Source of the DNA: an uncultured Blautia sp.
Lineage (GTDB): Bacteria; Bacillota; Clostridia; Lachnospirales; Lachnospiraceae
Length of the DNA: 12,951 nt
Direction: 5' to 3'
Assembly: GCA_934402155.1 (NCBI GenBank)
Contig: CAKRTP010000050.1
Span: 1 to 12,951, forward strand
The notes beneath the pieces were generated by a model. That model did not search any database and had not been told where the DNA came from. It saw only the letters and a program-made list of their open reading frames with translations. A program made the translations under genes and the position numbers. Position 1 is the first letter of the stretch. Every line of letters starts with the position of its first letter. This document shows, piece by piece, positions 1 through 6,391 of this stretch.

Positions 1-375
1 GCAACGATCACGATCGAGGAGAGAGAAAATGTTCTGACTCTTCCAATGAATGCACTGCAGGAAAAAGGTGACAGGACGTTTGTCTATACGGAAAAAGATG
101 ATGAAGGAAATCTTTCAGGTGCAACAGAAGTTGAGACGGGTCTCTCAGATGGAAGTACAGTGGAGATCACAGACGGACTTGAAGAGGGAAGTACAGTCTA
201 TTATCTCCGTTCTGAGAACAGTTCTGGCGACAGTGGAAATAACGATATGCAGATGCCGGATATGGGAGGAAATGGCATGGATAGTGGTGCCGCACCACAG
301 ATGGATGGAAACGGCGGAGGTGATATGGGAGGAGGCCCGGGCGGCGGAGGCGGTCAGGGTGGTCCGGGAAAGTAG
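1..375 (+). CDS. Periplasmic adaptor (MacA/HlyD-like) of an ABC efflux system, C-terminal part
   Basis: Partial gene; the 5' end lies outside the window and the frame is open from base 1 (124 visible residues). In this family the protein bridges an inner-membrane ABC permease to the cell envelope and is membrane-anchored in Gram-positives. Seen: a stretch reading LTLPMNALQ, then a beta-rich part with VETGLSDGSTVEITDGLEEGS (about residues 43-64), which matches the membrane-proximal domain of HlyD/RND-type adaptors, where a 'V..GL.dG..veI..GL..Gd.V' pattern is usual. From about residue 75 to the end the protein becomes a low-complexity tail of Gly, Met, Asp, Asn and Pro, ending in runs of Gly. 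The stop is followed after 10 bases by the permease gene, whose ribosome binding site overlaps this stop, so the two are co-translated. Family assignment is confident; the exported substrate is unknown. Confidence 0.85.
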   Translation, partial: ATITIEERENVLTLPMNALQEKGDRTFVYTEKDDEGNLSGATEVETGLSDGSTVEITDGLEEGSTVYYLRSENSSGDSGNNDMQMPDMGGNGMDSGAAPQMDGNGGGDMGGGPGGGGGQGGPGK

Positions 376-385
376 GTGAGATAAA

Positions 386-1615
386 ATGAGACTTCTGCAG
401 TCCTTCAAAATGGCATGGCATGCAGTTGCCGCAAATAAACTCCGTACTTTTCTTACCATGCTTGGAATCATGATCGGCGTGGTGGCACTGGTAGTTCTGG
501 TATCTATCGCTGACGGGGCAACGACTTCTGTTACAGATCAGATTTCAGATATGGGGGCAAGTTACCTGACAGTCACGGTCAGTGATGACAAGGACAGTCC
601 TCTTAAGCTGAGTGAACTGTCTGACTTTACACAGCCCGATGAGATTGATGCGGCGGCACCGATGGCCAGAACCAGTGTGACGGCAAAAAATGGTTACACA
701 AGCGATAGTATGACTCTGATCGGGACAACTGGAAGCTATCTGGATATCCAGAAGATGGAGATCCAGTATGGACGTTTTATAAAGAACGCTGATGTGGAAA
801 ATAACTCCAGTGTGGTGGTTCTGACATATGACACGGCAGTGGAACTTCTGGGCAGAGCAGATGTGGAGGGCGAAAAAATCTCTCTGAATGGAAAGAGCTT
901 CCTGGTTATCGGTGTTCTGAACGAGGACAGTTCTTCTTCCCTCACAAAGGGAGCAGATATGATGAGCAGCAGTTCTGATGACGAGGACTCAGGTAGTTCA
1001 GTGGTTATGGAAGGTTATATTCCGTTTTCTACAATGACCAGACTTGCGGATAATATTTTGAACGTGACACAGTTCTGTGTTTCTGCGACGAGTGAGGAAA
1101 GTATGGATGAGGCGGAAAGGGCACTGACAAAACTTCTTCTGGAACGTTTTGAAGATGATGAGGATGCTTTTTCCATCTCAGATCAGTCTGAGATCATGGA
1201 TACGATGGAAAACGTTAACAGTACGATGGCACTGATGATTGGCGGAATTGCAGCAATCTCACTTCTGGTCGGTGGGATCGGAATCATGAATATCATGCTG
1301 GTTTCAGTGACGGAGCGCACCAGGGAAATCGGTATTCGAAAAGCAATCGGGGCATGCAGAAGAACGATCATGGTACAGTTTCTGATGGAAGCGATGATAG
1401 TCAGTATTATGGGATGTTTTGCGGGGATCGGTTCATCCTGGATGATCCTGAAGCTTATAGGGATTTTTGTTCCGTCAATGCAGTTTACAATGGATATGCG
1501 GGTAGTATGGATTTCTGTGGCATTTACTGGCCTGATCGGTATTGTTTTCGGGCTGTATCCGGCTGGGAAGGCAGCTGGAAAAAAGCCGATAGAAGCCCTT
1601 CGTTATTCTGGATAA
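386..1615 (+). CDS. ABC transporter permease, MacB/FtsX family
   Basis: A 409-residue integral membrane subunit of a MacB-like ABC exporter (type VII fold), which couples ATP hydrolysis in the cytoplasm to movement of an extracytoplasmic domain. Seen: an N-terminal membrane segment (about 18-42) preceded by the family signature 'A..ANKLRTFLTMLGI'; a large extracytoplasmic MacB_PCD region (about 43-280) that is rich in Ser and Asp; then three membrane segments (about 283-306, 331-356, 371-395). Between the second and third lies the cytoplasmic coupling stretch TERTREIGIRKAIGA, diagnostic of the FtsX family. Start: ATG 10 bases after the adaptor stop, with AGGTGA overlapping that stop. The usual partner ATPase does not lie between adaptor and permease and must be upstream or elsewhere. 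No obvious terminator follows. The length is normal for the family; the substrate cannot be told. Confidence 0.93.
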   Translation: MRLLQSFKMAWHAVAANKLRTFLTMLGIMIGVVALVVLVSIADGATTSVTDQISDMGASYLTVTVSDDKDSPLKLSELSDFTQPDEIDAAAPMARTSVTAKNGYTSDSMTLIGTTGSYLDIQKMEIQYGRFIKNADVENNSSVVVLTYDTAVELLGRADVEGEKISLNGKSFLVIGVLNEDSSSSLTKGADMMSSSSDDEDSGSSVVMEGYIPFSTMTRLADNILNVTQFCVSATSEESMDEAERALTKLLLERFEDDEDAFSISDQSEIMDTMENVNSTMALMIGGIAAISLLVGGIGIMNIMLVSVTERTREIGIRKAIGACRRTIMVQFLMEAMIVSIMGCFAGIGSSWMILKLIGIFVPSMQFTMDMRVVWISVAFTGLIGIVFGLYPAGKAAGKKPIEALRYSG

Positions 1616-1643
1616 CAGGAAGAATTCTGTCGAACGAAATTTG

Positions 1644-1672
1644 TTGACCGGTAAAAGGAATACTCTTATAAT
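1644..1672 (+). promoter_or_regulatory. Upstream sigma-A promoter (P1) of the cell-wall hydrolase gene
   Basis: TTGACC at 1644-1649 and a perfect TATAAT at 1667-1672 are separated by 17 bases, giving 11 of 12 consensus positions. Transcription would begin near 1679. The -10 box is also part of the left arm of a 13-bp inverted repeat (1660-1672) whose other arm covers the hydrolase start codon. An imperfect dyad (AACGAAATTTGTT, 1633-1645) touches the -35 box. Confidence 0.75.
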
Positions 1673-1802
1673 GATGGATATAAAAAATCACTTGACAGAA
1701 CTGTGATTATTAAATATAATTTTCTTACAGATTACGGAAATATTACAAAAAAAATAATTTCGAAAAGAAGTTATAATGAAATTGCAAGGATTATAAGAGT
1801 AT
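1660..1802. repeat. 13-bp perfect inverted repeat spanning P1 -10 box to the hydrolase start codon
   Basis: The left arm ATACTCTTATAAT (1660-1672) is the exact reverse complement of the right arm ATTATAAGAGTAT (1790-1802). The arms are 117 bases apart. The right arm begins at the last base of the AAGGA ribosome binding site (1786-1790) and ends on the second base of the ATG at 1801. RNA made from P1 or P2 would lack the left arm, whereas RNA reading in from the ABC operon would carry both arms. Confidence 0.7.
1692..1720 (+). promoter_or_regulatory. Downstream sigma-A promoter (P2) of the cell-wall hydrolase gene, perfect consensus
   Basis: TTGACA at 1692-1697, a 17-base spacer and TATAAT at 1715-1720: all 12 consensus positions match with optimal spacing. 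Start of transcription is expected near 1727, leaving a leader of about 74 bases that is very AT-rich. This lies 48 bases downstream of P1. Confidence 0.85.
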
Positions 1803-2676
1803 GAAAAAATCAGAGTTATCAGAAAATCAAAACCCGGAACCCGTTAAGGGTAAGAATAAGAACAGCAGCCAGAAGAGACTGCCGGCTTCACTGAGAGGAT
1901 TTGTTTCATTGACTGTATGTGCAGCAGCTGTGATCACTGTCTCAGGAGGCCTTAAGATTGCAGACTGTGTTTATGACCAGGGCAGAGTTTATGCAGCGGC
2001 AGAGAGCACAGGAGGTACTGTTTATGAAGGTGCGGGTTATGAACTGCCATCCGGGATTGCTGGAGTGGCATCCGGTGTAAGCGGAACCCCGTCCACAGGA
2101 ATGACGATCAATCGTATCGGTACATCCTGTGAGGATGTGATCGTAGGACAGCGCGTACAGAAGATTACCAGTCAGGCAGTTGAGATGAATGTCAGTGAGT
2201 CTATGGCGACGACAATTGCCAATTTTGATTCAAAGGTTGCCTCATCCGCAAAGATGATGTCAGATGAGGACTATCAGAATCTTCTGCAGATCGTAGAGGC
2301 AGAAGCAGGAACGGAGGATATCAAGGGCAGGATCATGGTTGCCAATGTTATCATGAACCGTGTGAAGTACAGTGAGTTTCCGGACAATGTCACAGATGTG
2401 ATCTGGGAATACAATAATGGTGTTGCACAGTTCTCGCCGGTTGAGGACGGACGCATTTCAGAGGTGACTGTTTCCAAAGAAACGAAGGAAGCTGTCAGAC
2501 AGGCACTGGAAGGAACAGATTATTCAGAAGGGGCATTGTTTTTTATCCAGAAATCAGCTGCTGCCAAGAGTAATATTTCCTGGTTTGACAAAAATCTTAA
2601 GAAATTGTTCAAGCATGGTGTGCATGAATTTTATACATATCCGGATGAGGTTCTCAGAGAAAATTCAGGGAATTAA
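1801..2676 (+). CDS. Secreted cell-wall hydrolase, SleB/CwlJ (Hydrolase_2) family
   Basis: A 291-residue exported peptidoglycan hydrolase; family members are lytic transglycosylases acting on cell wall or spore cortex. Seen: a basic, hydrophilic N-terminus (1-33), a hydrophobic segment at about 34-50, a likely signal-peptidase region near VYAAA (63-67), then a Ser/Gly/Thr-rich linker of roughly 85 residues. The catalytic domain runs from about 155 to 282. It carries EAEAGTED (166-173), in which Glu168 matches the catalytic Glu of the SleB 'EA.GE' motif, followed by the typical GRIMVANVIMNRV helix (176-188), and then FSPV and FFIQ stretches. Start: ATG at 1801 with AAGGA ten bases upstream. 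Two sigma-A promoters precede it and a terminator follows, so it is a single-gene unit. The consensus vegetative promoters argue that it is not only a spore germination enzyme, despite the SleB name. The gene symbol is left blank because the spore role is unproven. Confidence 0.9.
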   Translation: MKKSELSENQNPEPVKGKNKNSSQKRLPASLRGFVSLTVCAAAVITVSGGLKIADCVYDQGRVYAAAESTGGTVYEGAGYELPSGIAGVASGVSGTPSTGMTINRIGTSCEDVIVGQRVQKITSQAVEMNVSESMATTIANFDSKVASSAKMMSDEDYQNLLQIVEAEAGTEDIKGRIMVANVIMNRVKYSEFPDNVTDVIWEYNNGVAQFSPVEDGRISEVTVSKETKEAVRQALEGTDYSEGALFFIQKSAAAKSNISWFDKNLKKLFKHGVHEFYTYPDEVLRENSGN

Positions 2677-2731
2677 AGGCGGAAGTCCGGGCAAAAAAGA
2701 CAGATGTCCACGACAAAATAACAGATCATAT

Positions 2732-2770
2732 AGCTCCGAAAGAAAAAGAATCTTTCGGAGCTTTTAAATT
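2732..2770 (+). terminator. Rho-independent terminator after the hydrolase gene
   Basis: A perfect stem AGCTCCGAAAG (2732-2742) / CTTTCGGAGCT (2752-2762), extendable by one A-T pair, has a small A-rich loop and is followed by TTTAAATTT. It separates the hydrolase gene from thrC. Confidence 0.9.
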
Positions 2771-2775
2771 TCCTA

Positions 2776-2804
2776 TGGAATTTTACACGTCACCGTGTTA
2801 TACT
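2776..2804 (+). promoter_or_regulatory. Probable thrC promoter with extended -10
   Basis: TGTTATACT (2796-2804) is an extended -10 element (TG-N-TATACT). The matching -35 position (2776-2781, TGGAAT) is weak, as is usual with extended -10 promoters. A dyad ACACG-N4-CGTGT (2785-2798) fills the 3' part of the spacer and could be an operator. Start of transcription near 2811 leaves a leader of about 39 bases, too short for a T-box or a leader-peptide attenuator. Confidence 0.55.
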
Positions 2805-2849
2805 ATGACAAAAATCAAAAAGATAACCAAAGAAAGGCAGGAAGGATAC

Positions 2850-4340
2850 ATGCAGGTATTGTATAAGAGCACCAGAGGCAAAGGCGAGGCAGTAACCGCG
2901 TCCATGGCTATTTTGAAAGGACTTTCCGAGGATGGAGGGTTGTTTGTACCGACATCTATTCCGAAGCTGGATGTTTCTGTAGAGAAACTTGCTCAGATGA
3001 CATATCAGGAAACAGCCTATGAAGTTATGAGCCGTTTTCTTACAGATTTTACAGAGGAAGAACTGAAGAACTGTATTGCAAATGCGTACGATGAGAAATT
3101 TGACACAACGGAGATCGCACCACTTCATGAGGCAGATGGAGCTTATTATCTGGAACTGTTCCACGGCTCCACCATTGCATTCAAGGATATGGCACTGTCT
3201 ATTCTTCCGCATCTGATGACAACAGCAGCAAGAAAGAATCAGGTAAAGAATGAGATAGTGATCCTGACAGCAACTTCCGGGGATACCGGTAAGGCAGCAC
3301 TGGCAGGTTTTGCAGATGTTCCTGGAACAAGGATCATCGTATTTTATCCAAAGCATGGTGTAAGTCCGATCCAGGAGAAACAGATGGTAACACAGAAGGG
3401 AGCCAATACTGCAGTTGTAGGTATTACAGGAAACTTCGATGATGCGCAGACTGCTGTCAAAAAAATGTTCAATGACAGAGAACTTGCAGCAGAGCTTAAT
3501 GAGGCCGGATTCCAGTTTTCTTCTGCAAACTCTATCAATATCGGACGTCTTGTACCGCAGATCGTATACTATGTATATGCATATGCGAAACTGGTCAGAG
3601 ACGGTTCTGTCAAGGCAGGAGATGAGATCAATGTTGTAGTTCCTACAGGAAACTTCGGAAATATCCTTGCAGCATTTTATGCAAAACAGATGGGGCTTCC
3701 GATCCGTAAACTGATCTGTGCTTCCAATGAGAACAAAGTTCTGTTTGATTTCTTCCGCACAGGAACTTATGACAGAAAGAGAGATTTTATCCTTACAACA
3801 TCTCCATCTATGGATATCCTTATTTCCAGTAACCTGGAGCGTCTGATATACCGTCTTACAGGAGAGGATGCAGAGAAATGTGCAGAACTGATGCAGGCGT
3901 TAGGTCAGGGCGGTGAGTATACTATCACAGATGAAATGAGAGCAGGACTTTCTGACTTTTATGGAAATTACTGCAGTGAGGCAGAGACGAGAGAAGCGAT
4001 TCGCGAGACTTTTGAGAAAGCAGATTATGTGATCGATCCGCATACTGCAGTTGCAGCGGGCGTATATAAGAAATACCTCAAAGAAACCGGAGATGTCACA
4101 CCAACTGTGATCGCATCTACAGCAAGTCCGTACAAATTCACAAGAAGTGTTATGTCTGCAATTTCTGATAAGGGAGATGGACTGGATGATTTTGCGCTGG
4201 CAGATGAGCTGACCAGAATTTCCGGTGTCAAGATCCCAAGAGCCGTAGAAGAGATCCGTACAGCACCTGTTCTTCATGACAGAGTTGTGGATGCACCGGA
4301 TATGCCGGCAGCAGTTAAGGATATTCTTGGAATCCACTGA
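2850..4340 (+). CDS. thrC: Threonine synthase
   Basis: PLP enzyme that converts O-phospho-homoserine to threonine, the last step of threonine synthesis; cytoplasmic. The protein is 496 residues, the length of the long (yeast/E. coli-like) threonine synthase type. Seen: an N-terminal region reading YKSTRGKGEAVT and SEDGGLFVP, typical of the family; the PLP-lysine motif HGSTIAFKDMAL with Lys112; ILTATSGDTGKAALAGF in the phosphate/PLP-binding loop; SINIGRLVPQ and VVPTGNFGN further on, the latter being the PLP phosphate loop. The frame stays open to an ATG at 2775, but that codon lies in the promoter and inside sequence unlike the family; the ATG at 2850 has AGGAAGG 5 bases upstream and gives the expected N-terminus. 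It has its own promoter and terminator, apart from other threonine genes, so it is probably controlled independently of homoserine dehydrogenase/kinase. Confidence 0.97.
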   Translation: MQVLYKSTRGKGEAVTASMAILKGLSEDGGLFVPTSIPKLDVSVEKLAQMTYQETAYEVMSRFLTDFTEEELKNCIANAYDEKFDTTEIAPLHEADGAYYLELFHGSTIAFKDMALSILPHLMTTAARKNQVKNEIVILTATSGDTGKAALAGFADVPGTRIIVFYPKHGVSPIQEKQMVTQKGANTAVVGITGNFDDAQTAVKKMFNDRELAAELNEAGFQFSSANSINIGRLVPQIVYYVYAYAKLVRDGSVKAGDEINVVVPTGNFGNILAAFYAKQMGLPIRKLICASNENKVLFDFFRTGTYDRKRDFILTTSPSMDILISSNLERLIYRLTGEDAEKCAELMQALGQGGEYTITDEMRAGLSDFYGNYCSEAETREAIRETFEKADYVIDPHTAVAAGVYKKYLKETGDVTPTVIASTASPYKFTRSVMSAISDKGDGLDDFALADELTRISGVKIPRAVEEIRTAPVLHDRVVDAPDMPAAVKDILGIH

Positions 4341-4389
4341 GAATTAAGAAGGGTAATTGCCAGAATAAAGAATGATCATAAAACAGATA

Positions 4390-4420
4390 AGGCTGTGACT
4401 TGAGTCACAGCCTGTTTTTT
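4390..4420 (+). terminator. Terminator of thrC at the convergent junction with rqcH
   Basis: Ten-bp perfect stem AGGCTGTGAC (4390-4399) / GTCACAGCCT (4404-4413) with a TTGA loop, then GTTTTTT on the plus strand. On the minus strand the stem is followed only by a broken T run (TATCTGTTTTA), so it could serve rqcH, but less well. Confidence 0.9.
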
Positions 4421-4423
4421 GCT

Positions 4424-6181
4424 TTATTTTCCGTCAGATGCCTCTCTGAGTCCGGAAATATCCGGTTCTGCCATCAGAGAATAGTTGGTATAGTAAACGA
4501 CAAAGCCCGGTTTGGCACCGCCTGGTTTTTTGACATGTTTTTTCTGGATGTAATCGATCTCCACTTTTGGTGCGGTGCGTCCCTTGGAGTAATAAGCCGC
4601 AAGACGGCCCGCTTCTTCGAAAGTGCGGTCAGGAAGTTCTCCGTCCGGGGTTTTGACAATGACATGAGAACCGGCCATTTTTTTGGCATGAAACCACCAG
4701 TCATTTCCGGTTGCCTGTTTAAAAGTCAGTTCATCGTTCTGGAAATTGTTTTTTCCTACAAAAATATCAAATCCGTCACTGGAAATATAATGGAACGGTT
4801 TGGATTTTATCTGTGCTTTAGCTCCTTTTTTGCCTGAGTAGTGTTTTTTGATATAACCATACTCGGTGAGTTCTTCCTTGATCTGGCTCAGATCACTCTC
4901 CGCACGGGCAATATCAAGGGCATTGGAGATAGATTCCAGATGTTCGATCTCGGATTCTGTGTCAGCAAGCTGTTCGGTTAGTGCTTCTTCAGTACGTTTG
5001 AGTTTGCCGTAGCGGTCGAAATATTTTTTTGAATTTTCCTGTGGGGTGAGAGTAGGATCCAGAGGAATTGTAATCTCTTCGTTGGTATAATAATTCAGTG
5101 CTTTGAAAGATTTACATCCATCTTCCAGACCATATCCGTAAGTGTTGATAAGTTCACCGTAGACCTTGTATTTGTCTTTTTTGGCGGTGTCTTTCATCTG
5201 TTTCTGCTGAAGTGCATATTTTTTACGGTTACGATCCAGCGCGGTCTGTACGATCCTTCGAAGATCTGAAGATTTCTGGCGGATACGGTTCAGAGTATCA
5301 CGGGAGGCGTAATAGGTCTCAAGCATGGAAGAAACGGTGGAAAAAGTTTCACTGCGATATTCATTTCCATACTGAGTCAGCGGAAGAACAGAATATTCAA
5401 CCGGTTCATTGTCACGGTAGATAATATTCGGGGTAAAATCTCCCTCAGTAACCTGTTCCATCAGTCGGTGGAAGGTATGATAGAGATGTGTGGCGGCAGT
5501 TTCATTCAGGGACTGGGCAGCATCACTTCCGTCGATGGAGGCACGGTAGCAGATCTCTTCCGCGATCAGCGGACTCAAACCGGTGAGGGTGGAGTAGATC
5601 GCCTTGGAAATATTGCAGGGTTTTGTACAGATCGTTCGGATAAATTCCGTTTCTGTAATGGTGAGAGGATCAAACTTTTCCTGGGTATGAGGAAGAAAAT
5701 AATCTCTGCCGGGCAGAACCTCACGGACAGAACTCATATGGGAGGAAACATGTTTGATACTGTCGAGGATCATACGGTTCTCATCACAGAAAATAATATT
5801 GCTGTGTTTGCCCATCAGTTCTGCAATCAGAAACTTCCTGCAGGGATCGCCCATCTCGTTGCGGTGTTCCAGCTCAAATTCCACAACACGTTCCAGGCCG
5901 GGCTGGCGGATGCTGCTGATCCGGGCACTGCCGATGTGCTTGCGAAGCAGCATGCAGAAATTTGGTGCAGTGAGCGGGCTTGGCTTGTTTTTATCTGTAA
6001 AGTAGATAAGAGGAAGAGAGGCACTTGCGGAGAGCAGAAGTCTGCACTGACCGTTTGCACCTTTTCCGGTGATCATTAGAGCGTCTGCTTCAGGCTGGGC
6101 GATCTTGTTAAAACGTCCTCCGTCCAGATTCTGGTGTAATTCCCTGACCATTGCTGCAATGGTGATTCCATCAAAAGCCAT
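4424..6181 (-). CDS. rqcH: RqcH, NFACT-family ribosome-associated quality control factor (annotated elsewhere as fibronectin-binding protein)
   Basis: Bacterial homologue of eukaryotic Rqc2/NEMF; it binds stalled 50S subunits with peptidyl-tRNA and recruits tRNA-Ala to add C-terminal alanine tails that mark the stalled peptide for proteolysis. The protein is 585 residues (B. subtilis RqcH about 570). Seen: N-terminal NFACT-N region beginning MAFDGITIAAMVREL, with CMLLRKHI (76-83); a helical middle (about 270-435) with EAL.EQLADTESEIEHLES consistent with the coiled-coil arms; C-terminal NFACT-R region with FVGKNN, WWFHAKKMAGSHVIVKT and KKHVKKPGGAKPGF. The position matching the essential Asp97-Arg98 of B. 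subtilis is Glu97-Arg98 here. The frame is open to 6274, but that codon overlaps the promoter; the ATG at 6181 has AAGGAGA (6189-6195) 7 bases upstream and gives the family N-terminus. Transcribed divergently from yicC. Confidence 0.95.
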   Translation of the reverse strand: MAFDGITIAAMVRELHQNLDGGRFNKIAQPEADALMITGKGANGQCRLLLSASASLPLIYFTDKNKPSPLTAPNFCMLLRKHIGSARISSIRQPGLERVVEFELEHRNEMGDPCRKFLIAELMGKHSNIIFCDENRMILDSIKHVSSHMSSVREVLPGRDYFLPHTQEKFDPLTITETEFIRTICTKPCNISKAIYSTLTGLSPLIAEEICYRASIDGSDAAQSLNETAATHLYHTFHRLMEQVTEGDFTPNIIYRDNEPVEYSVLPLTQYGNEYRSETFSTVSSMLETYYASRDTLNRIRQKSSDLRRIVQTALDRNRKKYALQQKQMKDTAKKDKYKVYGELINTYGYGLEDGCKSFKALNYYTNEEITIPLDPTLTPQENSKKYFDRYGKLKRTEEALTEQLADTESEIEHLESISNALDIARAESDLSQIKEELTEYGYIKKHYSGKKGAKAQIKSKPFHYISSDGFDIFVGKNNFQNDELTFKQATGNDWWFHAKKMAGSHVIVKTPDGELPDRTFEEAGRLAAYYSKGRTAPKVEIDYIQKKHVKKPGGAKPGFVVYYTNYSLMAEPDISGLREASDGK

Positions 6182-6244
6182 AATTAAATCTCCTTTTCTA
6201 TTTATCAACATTAAGAAATCTTTATCAATATCAAAATTACTGCT

Positions 6245-6274
6245 ATTGTAACCTTGCAAAGCCGGAAATGTCAA
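6245..6274 (-). promoter_or_regulatory. rqcH promoter
   Basis: On the minus strand TTGACA (6274-6269) is followed after 18 bases by TACAAT (6250-6245), giving 11 of 12 consensus positions. The start near 6238 leaves a leader of about 57 bases that contains two similar TTTATCAAyAT stretches (plus strand 6201-6211 and 6221-6231). Confidence 0.75.
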
Positions 6275-6317
6275 CGTGGGTGAGAGAACTGTGATAAATA
6301 TTTATAAAAAAAACAAA

Positions 6318-6346
6318 TTGACTAGCATTTTAGAATGCACTATAAT
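6318..6346 (+). promoter_or_regulatory. Promoter of the yicC-cinA operon
   Basis: TTGACT (6318-6323), 17-base spacer, TATAAT (6341-6346): 11 of 12 consensus positions. Start near 6353, leader about 39 bases. A 5-bp dyad GCATT-N4-AATGC (6325-6338) lies in the spacer. This is the only strong promoter seen before the seven-gene operon. Confidence 0.85.
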
Positions 6347-6391
6347 AAATCTGTATGTAGAAAAGAACAGACTTGCAAAGTGAGAAAACCT

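Noticed and set aside
1631..1645. LexA/DinR-type SOS box upstream of the hydrolase (CGAAC...GTT)
   Set aside because: The half-sites are 7 bases apart instead of 4 and the right half is incomplete.
2775..2849. In-frame ATG 25 codons upstream of thrC
   Set aside because: It overlaps the promoter, lacks a ribosome binding site, and adds residues not found in threonine synthases. The ATG at 2850 has AGGAAGG and the family N-terminus.
2762..2849. T-box or threonine leader-peptide attenuator before thrC
   Set aside because: Only about 85 bases between terminator and start, with no T-box sequence, anti-terminator or Thr-codon run.
5468..6079. 203-codon open frame opposite rqcH, and similar long frames opposite thrC (2790-3356) and cinA (10718-11527)
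   Set aside because: They lie wholly within strongly recognised genes, have no family features, and reflect codon bias of the true strand.
6201..6231. DnaA-box-like TTATCAACA motifs
   Set aside because: Each has a mismatch to the box, only two copies exist, and there is no origin context.
6182..6274. Longer rqcH reading frame starting at 6274
   Set aside because: The first codon overlaps the -35 box of the rqcH promoter, and the MAFDG family start with AAGGAGA upstream begins at 6181.
6335..6391. Longer yicC frame starting at 6335
   Set aside because: That ATG lies before the -10 box, so it would not be in the mRNA.
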